A stretch of 5,511 nucleotides of DNA from Methylococcus sp. UBA6136 (GTDB taxonomy: Bacteria; Pseudomonadota; Gammaproteobacteria; Methylococcales; Methylococcaceae). Below the pieces are notes generated by a model. It had not been told where the DNA came from. It made no database searches and saw only the letters and a program-made list of their open reading frames with translations. The stretch is from positions 1 to 5,511 of the forward strand of contig DIVI01000075.1 of the NCBI GenBank assembly GCA_002423305.1, given 5' to 3'. Position numbers and translations under genes: made by a program. The number at the start of each line of letters is the position of its first letter. Within the stretch, counting starts at the first letter, position 1. Below, piece after piece: positions 1 through 5,511 of the stretch.

Positions 1-387
1 AAACTGCCGCAACAGCACCAGCCGCGGGTACATCATGCACAGCCAGCGGTCGTGGCGGTCCAGGGTCTCGCCTTCCTTGCCGACCACCTCGCCCAGCCAG
101 CGGCGGATTTCCGGGCTGTTGACATTGTCGTTGTAGACCCAACCCTCATTCCCCGTGTTGTAAGGGGGATCGATGTAGATGCACTTCACCTGCCCGGCAT
201 AGCGCGGCAACAGCGCCTTTAAGGCATGCAGGTTGTCGCCTTGCACGATCAGATTCCCGTCACCCCTGGCTCCTTCCTCGGGGTGTGAGGGGAGCGAGAG
301 TTCCGGCACGGTTTCCAGCAAGCGAAACGGCACCTCCCGATGGTGGCGAATGACGGACTCCTTGCCGATCCAGTTCAGTGTGGGCAT
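1..387 (-). CDS. DNA adenine-N6 methyltransferase, type III Mod-like (partial, C-terminus missing)
   Basis: The 129 visible residues are the N-terminus of a DNA methyltransferase that would transfer a methyl group from S-adenosylmethionine to adenine. Seen: the start MPTLNWIGKE, then HHREVPFRLLE (residues 15-25), the lead-in GDNLHALKAL (50-59), and catalytic motif IV as IDPPYNTGN (72-80). A DPPY motif this close to the N-terminus, with no FxGxG SAM-binding motif before it, is the beta-class order, in which the target recognition domain and SAM motif come later; those parts lie beyond the left edge. The WIGKE...HHREVPFRLLE opening resembles Mod subunits of type III restriction-modification systems, so a Res helicase-nuclease gene may follow. 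An orphan or other adenine methylase remains possible. The start is the first ATG after nadE, 19 bases past its stop, with only a weak GGGA-like ribosome site. The short spacing suggests co-transcription with nadE. The methylase call is firm; type III is inferred. Confidence 0.87.
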   Translation of the reverse strand, partial: MPTLNWIGKESVIRHHREVPFRLLETVPELSLPSHPEEGARGDGNLIVQGDNLHALKALLPRYAGQVKCIYIDPPYNTGNEGWVYNDNVNSPEIRRWLGEVVGKEGETLDRHDRWLCMMYPRLVLLRQF

Positions 388-406
388 GGCGCTTGGGTTT
401 CCCGGC

Positions 407-2023
407 TCAGTTGCCGAAGCCGTTGGTCATCGGGTAGCGCCGGTCACGGCCGAAGGCGCGGCGGCTGATCTTGACGCCGGGCGGGGCCTGGCGGCGCTTG
501 TACTCGTTGCGGTCGACCATGCGGGCGACGCGGATGACATCGTGTTCCGGGTAGCCGGCGGCGATGATGTCGGCGATCGACTCGTCGCGCTCCACATAGC
601 GCTCGAGGATGGCATCCAGCACCGGATAGGGCGGCAGTGAATCCTCGTCCTTCTGGTCGGGCCGCAGTTCCGCCGATGGCGGCCGGTCGATGACTCGCTG
701 CGGGATGACCGGCGACAGGCTGTTGCGGTATTCGCACAGGCGGTAGACCAGCATCTTCGGCACGTCTTTGAGCGGCGCGAAACCCCCGGCCATGTCACCG
801 TACAGCGTGGCATAGCCGACACTCATCTCGCTTTTGTTGCCGGTGGTCAGCAGGATCTTGCCGGTCTTGTTGGAAAACGCCATCAGCAGGATGCCCCGGC
901 AGCGGGCCTGGATGTTCTCCTCGGTGGTATCCGGCGGCAGCCCGGCAAAACTGGGGGCGAGCATATCGAGAAAGGTATTAAAGGCCGGCTCGATGGGAAT
1001 CGTGTGGTACCGGCAACCCAGCGCCTCGGCTTCCAGAATGGCATCCTCGTTACTCATGTCGGCGGTGTACCGCGAGGGCATCAGCACGGCTTCGACCTGC
1101 TCCGGCCCCAACGCGTCAGCGGCTAGCGCCAGCGTCAGAGCGGAATCGATGCCGCCGGACAAGCCGAGCACCGCGCCCTTGAAACGGTTCTTGCGGACGT
1201 AGTCGCGGATGCCGGTGACCAGGGCTTGATAAACGCTGGCGTCGTCGGGCAGCGGCGGATTGATGGTGCCGGGGAGTGGCTCCAGGTGGACGCCACGGTT
1301 GAAATCGACAGCAATCAGGGATGTCTGAAATTCCGGGGCATGGGTGGTGATCTGGCCATGACGGTTCATCACGAATGACGCGCCATCAAACACCAGCTCG
1401 TCCTGCCCACCGACCAGGTTGGCGTAGATTAATGGAATGCCCGCTGCCGTCACCCGTTCCCGCACCACGGCTTCACGCTCACGGATCTTGCCGGCCTGAT
1501 AGGGCGAGGCATTCAGGTTCAGAATCAGCTGTGCACCGGCATGGGCGGCCTGCTCCACCGGTCCCGATCTCCAGACATCCTCGCAAATGGTTAATCCGAC
1601 CGGGACCCCCGCCAATTCGAAAACGCAGGGGGCATAGCCGGGCAGGAAGTAGCGTTTCTCGTCAAAGACGCCGTAATTGGGGAGATGCTGTTTACGGTAA
1701 ATGTGCTGGACCGCACCGTCGGCGATCACGGCCGCGCTGTTGAAAATACCCGCATCGCTGATTTCCGGAAAACCCACGACGGCCGTGATGCCGGCCAGTT
1801 TTTCGGCCAGATCGTCCAGGGTGGATTCCACGGTCGTCAGGAAGTCCCGGCGCAGCAGGAGATCCTCGGGCGGATAACCCGATAGCGTCAGTTCCGGACA
1901 GACAATGGCGGCGGCACCGAGTCGGTCGCGTGCTTCGGCTGCCGCGTCCAGAACGCGTCGAGCGTTGCCGGCTATGTCACCGACGAGAAAATCCAGTTGG
2001 GCAATGGCGATGCGGAGGTTCAT
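407..2023 (-). CDS. nadE: Glutamine-dependent NAD+ synthetase
   Basis: This cytoplasmic enzyme makes NAD+ from deamido-NAD+ and ATP, using ammonia released from glutamine. The 538-residue length is normal for the two-domain bacterial form. Residues 1 to about 255 are the nitrilase-type glutaminase domain, with the expected triad: Glu44 (CPELTLSGYPPEDL), Lys111 (YRKQHLPNYG) and Cys147 (LTICEDVW). Residues from about 265 are the synthetase domain, with the ATP-pyrophosphatase loop SGGIDS (289-294), EENIQARCR (369-377), TTGNKSEMSVGY (393-404), a RPPSAELRPDQKDEDSLP stretch (447-464) and the usual KRRQAPPGVKISRRAFGRD tail. All key residues are present, so it looks functional. I chose the ATG at 2023 because the family begins directly with MNLRIAIAQLDFLVGDI. 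An in-frame GTG at 2062 would add 13 residues that do not belong to the domain. Neither start has a good Shine-Dalgarno. It lies downstream of katG on the same strand and directly upstream of the methylase gene. Confidence 0.97.
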   Translation of the reverse strand: MNLRIAIAQLDFLVGDIAGNARRVLDAAAEARDRLGAAAIVCPELTLSGYPPEDLLLRRDFLTTVESTLDDLAEKLAGITAVVGFPEISDAGIFNSAAVIADGAVQHIYRKQHLPNYGVFDEKRYFLPGYAPCVFELAGVPVGLTICEDVWRSGPVEQAAHAGAQLILNLNASPYQAGKIREREAVVRERVTAAGIPLIYANLVGGQDELVFDGASFVMNRHGQITTHAPEFQTSLIAVDFNRGVHLEPLPGTINPPLPDDASVYQALVTGIRDYVRKNRFKGAVLGLSGGIDSALTLALAADALGPEQVEAVLMPSRYTADMSNEDAILEAEALGCRYHTIPIEPAFNTFLDMLAPSFAGLPPDTTEENIQARCRGILLMAFSNKTGKILLTTGNKSEMSVGYATLYGDMAGGFAPLKDVPKMLVYRLCEYRNSLSPVIPQRVIDRPPSAELRPDQKDEDSLPPYPVLDAILERYVERDESIADIIAAGYPEHDVIRVARMVDRNEYKRRQAPPGVKISRRAFGRDRRYPMTNGFGN

Positions 2024-2274
2024 GCGGAATGTTGGTGACAGAGGCTGAAGGGTTGCAATCACGAAAATCAGCCCATGGCACAGGCGGGGCAGGCTGCCCC
2101 GACGCGGTGATCTCCGGTCGAGGGGCTTCGGCTGAGTGTGCCCGTTCGCGTGTCTCTTATCGGCGACCGGGAGGACAAAAGGGGCTGCGCCGGGACGTTA
2201 ACCATCAACGATAGCAACGGCTAGGTAGCCCCTACAGGCAACTGCGGTCAAGACCTAATCCTGACGCGGCAGCG
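2024..2274. other. Intergenic region between katG and nadE, with a GC-rich hairpin
   Basis: These 251 bases must hold the end of the katG transcript and, probably, the nadE promoter, since both genes read leftwards. I see no convincing gene and no classic terminator (GC stem followed by a T run) after the katG stop; only 4-bp stems such as GGTC-TT-GACC occur there. The one strong structure is a perfect 7-bp stem with a 3-base loop at 2085-2101. No good sigma70 promoter pair stands out for nadE. A TTGACC hexamer occurs on the minus strand just after katG but has no acceptable -10 partner. Read-through from katG into nadE therefore cannot be excluded. Confidence 0.6.
2085..2101. repeat. Perfect inverted repeat upstream of nadE
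   Basis: CGGGGCA and TGCCCCG form a 7-bp GC-rich stem around the loop GGC, 62 bases before the nadE ATG. Neither side is followed by a T run, so it does not look like an intrinsic terminator. It could be an mRNA leader hairpin or an operator; which one is unknown. Confidence 0.5.
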
Positions 2275-4503
2275 TTAGCGTCCGTCGAAGCGATCCAGAT
2301 TCATGACCTTATCCCATGCAGCAACAAAATCCTTTAGGAATTTGTCCTTGCCGTCATCCGCTGCATACACTTCGGTGACCGCACGCAACTCGGCGTTGGA
2401 GCCGAAGACCAGATCAACCGGGGTGGCCGTCCATTTGACTTCGGCGGTGGTCCGGTTCCGCCCTTCATAAATACCCTCGGATGAAGGCGATGGGGTCCAC
2501 TGAGTCGACATATCGAGCAAGTTCACGAAAAAGTCATTGCTCAATGTGCCTGGGCGATCGGTGAGTACACCCTGCCGAGCATGTCCCGTGTTGGCATCCA
2601 TTGCCCGCATGCCGCCCACCAGGACGGTCATTTCGGGTACGCTCAAGCTCAGGTAATTGGCGCGTTCGATCAGCATTTCAGCAGGCGAATGCGCATTATC
2701 CTTGCCGTAATAATTGCGGAAGCCATCGGCTCGGGGTTCCAGCACCGCAAACGAGTGTAGATCCGTTTGTTCCTGCGTAGCATCCATGCGTCCGGGCCTG
2801 AAGGGGACCTGCACCGTGTGGCCGGCTTGCCGGGCGGCTTCCTCCACGGCAGCTGAACCGCCCAGCACAATCACGTCGGCAAGCGATACCTTCTTGCCCC
2901 CTTTCAGCGAGCGGTTGAAGTCGTTCTGAACCGTTTCCAGTCGATTCAATACGTTGGCAAGTTCGCTGGGGTCGTTGGCTGCCCAGTCCTTTTCTGGCGC
3001 CAGGCGAATGCGAGCGCCGTTGGCACCGCCACGCATATCGGTGCCGCGAAACGTCGCCGCAGAGGCCCAGGCCGTCTTGACCAGTTCTGGCACCGTCAAT
3101 CCTGAACTAAGGAGCGTTGATTTCAGTTTGGCAATGTCCTGGTTGTCGATCAACGGGTGATCGACCTTGGGAATGGGGTCCTGCCAGACCATTTCCTCGT
3201 TGGGTACCTCGTTACCCAGATAGCGTGCCCTGGGGCCCATGTCGCGGTGGGTCAGCTTGAACCAGGCCCTGGCGAAGGCCCCTTCGAATGCCTTGGGGTC
3301 ATCCAGGAAGCGTTTGGAAATTTTTTGATACTCGGGGTCCGTTTTCAGAGCAATGTCCGTGGTGAACATGATCGGCGCGTGACGCTGGCCAGGCACGTGG
3401 GCATCCGGCACAAAATTATCCCCTTTGCCATCTTTGGGGATCCATTGGGTGGCACCCGCGGGACTTTGCGTCATGATCCAATCAAAGCTATAAAGCCAGG
3501 TCAGGTATTCATGGGTCCAGCGGGTCGGGTTGCTCGACCACGCACCCTCCAGGCCACTGGTCACGGTATCGGCGCCATGGCCGCTTCCGCATTTGTTGAG
3601 CCAGCCCATGCCTTGTTCCTCTACTCCGGCCGCAGCCGGTTCCTTGCCCAGACACTCCTCCGGCTTATGCGCACCGTGCGCCTTGCCGAAGGTATGGCCG
3701 CCCGCAATCAGGGCGACCGTTTCTTCGTCATTCATGGCCATGCGGCCAAACGCTTCGCGAATGTCCCTAGCTGCCAGCAAGGGATCTGGCTTGCCGCCAG
3801 GCCCCTCCGGGTTCACGTAAATCAACCCCATCTGAACAGCGGCAAGAGGCGCGTCCAATTCACCTTGAGCGTTGTAGCGCTCATTGTTGGCAAGAAATTT
3901 CTTTTCGGACCCCCAGTTGACTCGCTCGGCCTCCCAGTCGTCCGGGCGCCCCCCGGCAAAACCGAGCGTCTTGAAGCCCATCTCCTCCAGGGCAACATTG
4001 CCGGCGAGCACCATCAGATCGGCCCAGGACAGCTTGCTGCCGTATTTCTTCTTGACCGGCCATAACAGACGCCGCGCCTTGTCCAGATTGGTGTTATCCG
4101 GCCAACTGTTGAGTGGCTCGAAACGTTGCTGTCCACCGGAAGCGCCGCCCCGTCCATCAAGGGTGCGGTAAACCCCCGCGCTGTGCCAGGCCATCCGGAT
4201 GAAGAAGGGTCCGTAATGGCCGTAGTCAGCTGGCCACCAGGGTTGAGAGGTTTGGAGGGTAGCCGCAATGTCTGCTTTCACGGCCTTCAGGTCGAGTGTT
4301 TTGAAGGCTTCACCATAGTGGAAGGACTTGCCCAACGGATTGGATTCCGTCGCGTTTTGACGCAAGGGCGTCAAGTCCAGCTGCTCAGGCCACCAGAAGC
4401 TGTTCGTGGTGGCTTGCTTATCGGCCCTGCTGGGTTCGATGGTCAGCCCCGTGCAGATGGCTACCGCCAGGGTAGACACCAGAAAGGGATGTTTAATGTT
4501 CAT
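2275..4503 (-). CDS. katG: Periplasmic catalase-peroxidase
   Basis: This heme enzyme breaks down H2O2 by both catalase and peroxidase reactions. At 742 residues it has full family length, with the two homologous peroxidase-like halves. Seen in the N-terminal half: distal Arg103, Trp106 and His107 in RMAWHSAGVYR; Tyr229 (MGLIYVNPEGP) and Met255 (FGRMAMNDE), which with Trp106 would form the covalent Met-Tyr-Trp adduct needed for catalase activity; the proximal heme ligand His270 in GGHTFGKAHG; proximal Trp322 in SGLEGAWSS and Asp383 in FTTDIALK. The mobile Arg of catalase action is probably Arg420 (LTHRDMGP). The C-terminal half (from about 450) lacks the heme-ligand motif, as usual. Unlike cytosolic KatG, it starts with a Sec-type signal peptide: basic MNIKH, hydrophobic core to about residue 22, and a likely cut at SRA|DK (27/28). 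The KatP-like periplasmic location is inferred from this. The mature chain has exactly two cysteines (284 and 305). The start is supported by AAGGTG at 4508-4513. Confidence 0.97.
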   Translation of the reverse strand: MNIKHPFLVSTLAVAICTGLTIEPSRADKQATTNSFWWPEQLDLTPLRQNATESNPLGKSFHYGEAFKTLDLKAVKADIAATLQTSQPWWPADYGHYGPFFIRMAWHSAGVYRTLDGRGGASGGQQRFEPLNSWPDNTNLDKARRLLWPVKKKYGSKLSWADLMVLAGNVALEEMGFKTLGFAGGRPDDWEAERVNWGSEKKFLANNERYNAQGELDAPLAAVQMGLIYVNPEGPGGKPDPLLAARDIREAFGRMAMNDEETVALIAGGHTFGKAHGAHKPEECLGKEPAAAGVEEQGMGWLNKCGSGHGADTVTSGLEGAWSSNPTRWTHEYLTWLYSFDWIMTQSPAGATQWIPKDGKGDNFVPDAHVPGQRHAPIMFTTDIALKTDPEYQKISKRFLDDPKAFEGAFARAWFKLTHRDMGPRARYLGNEVPNEEMVWQDPIPKVDHPLIDNQDIAKLKSTLLSSGLTVPELVKTAWASAATFRGTDMRGGANGARIRLAPEKDWAANDPSELANVLNRLETVQNDFNRSLKGGKKVSLADVIVLGGSAAVEEAARQAGHTVQVPFRPGRMDATQEQTDLHSFAVLEPRADGFRNYYGKDNAHSPAEMLIERANYLSLSVPEMTVLVGGMRAMDANTGHARQGVLTDRPGTLSNDFFVNLLDMSTQWTPSPSSEGIYEGRNRTTAEVKWTATPVDLVFGSNAELRAVTEVYAADDGKDKFLKDFVAAWDKVMNLDRFDGR

Positions 4504-4507
4504 AAAG

Positions 4508-4513
4508 CACCTT
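4508..4513 (-). promoter_or_regulatory. Ribosome binding site of katG
   Basis: On the minus strand, AAGGTG lies four bases before the ATG at 4503. It matches part of the Shine-Dalgarno consensus and supports the start that includes the signal peptide, rather than an internal start giving a cytosolic enzyme. Confidence 0.65.
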
Positions 4514-4550
4514 GGTTCACGGGGATGAGAGGATGATCAAAAACCACGAC

Positions 4551-4579
4551 GTCATATTTTCGTTCCGAAAGTCTAGCAA
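4551..4579 (-). promoter_or_regulatory. Candidate sigma70-type promoter for katG
   Basis: On the minus strand, TTGCTA (4579-4574) and TATGAC (4556-4551) are separated by exactly 17 bases. Each matches four of six positions of the -35 and -10 consensus. Transcription would start near 4544, giving a leader of about 40 bases before katG. I do not see a clear OxyR-type ATAG-N7-CTAT array next to it, so peroxide control is expected from family knowledge but is not shown here. Confidence 0.45.
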
Positions 4580-4806
4580 AACCCGTTAAGAAGCATGAGC
4601 AGCGAACTGCGGGCTGTTTCATGGGGGAGCAGGTTAGCGTCGGTAAAGAGTGCCAGGCTGAAAAGAAAGCCGCACTGAGATCAGCGTTGTCGGATTATTT
4701 ATGGAACTCATCCGCCCAAAGGGTGATGCGACAGGATGGTTTGTAACGCACTAAATGGTCAGGCTGGGAGCGTATTCGAGTTAATTCTTTTATGGCAGAG
4801 AACGAA

Positions 4807-4826
4807 GACAACCGACGCCGGTTGTC
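4807..4826. repeat. Perfect 8-bp hairpin in the divergent intergenic region
   Basis: GACAACCG and CGGTTGTC pair perfectly around the 4-base loop ACGC. It is the strongest stem-loop in this gap. No T run follows on the plus strand. On the minus strand the following TTCGTTCTCT is only mildly T-rich, so a terminator is doubtful. A structured RNA or protein-binding dyad is equally possible. Confidence 0.5.
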
Positions 4827-4866
4827 CAGGTTTCTCAGCCCATGGTGGTCGGTTCCGGCTGTGAGA

Positions 4867-4879
4867 TCAGGCCGCCTGA
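4867..4879. repeat. Short palindrome, possible operator
   Basis: TCAGGC and GCCTGA flank a single central C, making a 13-base near-perfect palindrome. Its size and symmetry fit a binding site for a dimeric regulator, but it is short enough to occur by chance and matches no operator I recognise. Confidence 0.25.
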
Positions 4880-4990
4880 ATGAACCTCCGTGGCGTCGAA
4901 AAACGAAAGGAAAGTCCACGCCCAACACTACTGTTCTGTATTGCCGAGGGTCGACTGACAATCTGGCGGCCTCAATGCTGGACACGCCAC

Positions 4991-5026
4991 GCCAGTCAGT
5001 CTGGCTAAAGGCACGTCGGGCCTTTA
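4991..5026. repeat. Two abutting hairpins upstream of the small exported protein gene
   Basis: The first stem is GCCAG/CTGGC with a 5-base loop (4991-5005). The second follows with no gap: TAAAGGC/GCCTTTA with a 7-base loop (5006-5026). The A-rich and T-rich arms of the second resemble a weak bidirectional terminator, but only three Ts are present in a row. The pair ends about 50 bases before the ATG at 5078 and could be a leader structure of that gene or the end of an unannotated transcript. Confidence 0.4.
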
Positions 5027-5064
5027 CTATGTGGATGACTTGATTTGATTGGCTGGGCCCCATT

Positions 5065-5070
5065 GAGGAG
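5065..5070 (+). promoter_or_regulatory. Strong ribosome binding site deciding the start at 5078
   Basis: GAGGAG lies seven bases before the ATG at 5078, an ideal spacing. It favours this ATG over an in-frame TTG at 5045, which has no such site and would put 11 extra residues before the signal peptide. Confidence 0.75.
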
Positions 5071-5077
5071 ACACATC

Positions 5078-5317
5078 ATGACGACCCTTCGCAGACTCTT
5101 TCTGACTGCACTTTTCCCAGGTTTGATTTTTCCCACTGTATTGCAAGCGGCGGAGGATTTGAAGAAAGCCGAGCCAGTCCCGGCGGTTTCCGCGACGCAG
5201 CCCCCGGCGGCGCCTGCGGGTAAGCAACCGCCATCATCGCCCGCATCAGTTCAGTCCGCGAGGAAACCAGCAAAACCGCCTTCGATGATTGATTACTGCC
5301 GGGAGAATACCTGCTGA
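5078..5317 (+). CDS. Small exported Pro/Ala-rich protein with C-terminal C-x4-C tail
   Basis: I do not recognise a family for this 79-residue protein. Seen: a clear Sec signal peptide, with MTTLRRLF basic start, a hydrophobic stretch to about residue 22, and a likely cut in LQA|AED (24/25). The mature part is only about 55 residues: a low-complexity linker rich in Pro, Ala, Ser and Lys (about 30-69), then the compact tail SMIDYCRENTC, whose two cysteines (74 and 79) are the only ones in the protein and the second is the last residue. The linker should be disordered; the tail may form a disulfide or bind a metal or partner. A CxxxxCH heme site is excluded because a stop codon follows the second Cys. 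The strong ribosome site, the signal peptide and a tail unlike the low-complexity linker argue that it is a real gene. It is followed 143 bases later by another exported-type gene, possibly a partner. Function unknown. Confidence 0.75.
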   Translation: MTTLRRLFLTALFPGLIFPTVLQAAEDLKKAEPVPAVSATQPPAAPAGKQPPSSPASVQSARKPAKPPSMIDYCRENTC

Positions 5318-5384
5318 TCGACAGCTGTTGCCCTATCTGATAACACATCCGGCGCTCGACATGAGGTCGGTTACCTTCACCCAC

Positions 5385-5405
5385 ACCCCGGTGGTCGCTC
5401 GGGGT
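5385..5405. repeat. Weak hairpin between the two exported-protein genes
   Basis: ACCCCG and CGGGGT form a 6-bp stem with a 9-base loop. T-rich sequence follows only after some ten bases, so it is at best a poor terminator. It may partly separate expression of the genes at 5078 and 5461. Confidence 0.3.
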
Positions 5406-5460
5406 AGAGCCGTCTTTGTGTATTCCTTTATCTACCTGCCATCACGATGGGAGATTACCG

Positions 5461-5511
5461 ATGAAACTTAAAATCAAGCTGCTTGCTCTGGCCCTTTCTA
5501 CCTCCCTTTGG
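5461..5511 (+). CDS. Start of an exported protein (partial, cut by right edge)
   Basis: Only 17 residues are visible: MKLKIKLLALALSTSLW. The basic start (three Lys in the first six residues) and the hydrophobic run after it are typical of a Sec signal peptide, so the product is probably periplasmic, outer-membrane or secreted. GGGAG at 5449-5453, seven bases before the ATG, is a good ribosome site and supports the start. It lies on the same strand as the small cysteine-tailed protein gene, 143 bases downstream, and could belong to the same functional unit. The product itself cannot be named from so little sequence. Confidence 0.7.
   Translation, partial: MKLKIKLLALALSTSLW

Larger units (their letters stand above)
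4504..5077. other. Long divergent intergenic region, no convincing gene
   Basis: These 574 bases separate katG (leftward) from the small exported protein gene (rightward). By eye they are less GC-rich than the flanking genes. Open frames exist on both strands (4695-5063 minus, 4792-5043 plus), but their translations overlap each other, are rich in Arg and Ser without recognisable motifs, and lack ribosome sites, so I do not call them. The katG promoter candidate lies at the left end. Short inverted repeats occur at 4807-4826, 4867-4879, 4991-5005 and 5006-5026. The remaining sequence could be a regulatory region, a small RNA gene or decayed coding DNA; I cannot tell which. Confidence 0.55.

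Noticed and set aside
2024..2062. GTG start that would extend NadE by 13 residues (551 in total)
   Set aside because: The glutaminase domain begins directly at the ATG at 2023; the added residues are not family-like and the GTG has no ribosome site.
3157..4065. A 302-residue open frame antisense to katG on the plus strand
   Set aside because: It lies wholly inside katG, whose frame is conserved with all catalytic residues; the antisense product has no recognisable motifs.
4701..4754. 17-codon frame MELIRPKGDATGWFVTH, considered as a leader peptide
   Set aside because: No ribosome site precedes it, and there is no attenuator structure or gene directly downstream that it could control.
5025..5030. 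TACTAT as a -10 element for the gene at 5078
   Set aside because: It matches only four of six positions, has no acceptable -35 at the right distance, and overlaps a hairpin arm.
4792..5043. 83-residue plus-strand open frame in the same gap
   Set aside because: Its start overlaps the hairpin region, there is no Shine-Dalgarno, and the translation shows no motif; I considered a transposase remnant but could not support it.
4695..5063. 122-residue minus-strand open frame between katG and the small exported protein gene
   Set aside because: No ribosome site, no recognisable domain, an Arg/Ser-rich composition typical of chance frames, and it overlaps another open frame on the other strand.
5297..5317. 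C-terminal C-x4-C of the small protein read as a c-type heme site (CxxxxCH)
   Set aside because: The second cysteine is followed by a stop codon, so the required His is absent; reading on past the stop does not give one either.
5289..5471. 60-residue open frame running into the next gene
   Set aside because: It overlaps both the end of the small exported protein gene and the start of the gene at 5461, lacks a ribosome site and has no motif.

Overview
The window is bacterial chromosome of fairly high GC and reads as proteobacterial. I favour a gammaproteobacterium because of the exported KatP/KatG-type catalase-peroxidase and the two-domain glutamine-dependent NadE of about 540 residues. This is inference and does not fix a genus. 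I recognise no tRNA, rRNA, CRISPR array, insertion sequence or phage gene.

Minus strand, read from right to left: katG (4503 to 2275) encodes a bifunctional catalase-peroxidase with an N-terminal Sec signal peptide, so it should act in the periplasm. After a 251-base gap comes nadE (2023 to 407), the glutamine-hydrolysing NAD+ synthetase. Only 19 bases after its stop, a DNA N6-adenine methyltransferase of the type III Mod kind begins (387) and runs off the left edge. A restriction subunit, if there is one, would lie outside the window.

Plus strand: after a 574-base region with no convincing gene, a small gene (5078 to 5317) encodes an exported, Pro/Ala-rich 79-residue protein that ends in a C-x4-C tail. 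At 5461 a second gene with a signal-peptide-like start begins and is cut by the right edge. katG and the small gene are divergent. The region between them holds a plausible sigma70-type promoter for katG and several short inverted repeats.

Functionally, katG (peroxide detoxification in the envelope), nadE (last step of NAD+ synthesis) and mod (DNA modification) are not an obvious pathway. nadE and mod may share a transcript; katG probably has its own. The least explained part is the right end: a tiny secreted protein with a cysteine tail, followed by another exported product. No clear new system can be shown from these bases; the items worth a second look are the small cysteine-tailed protein, the two-cysteine periplasmic KatG and the dyad-rich divergent intergenic region.
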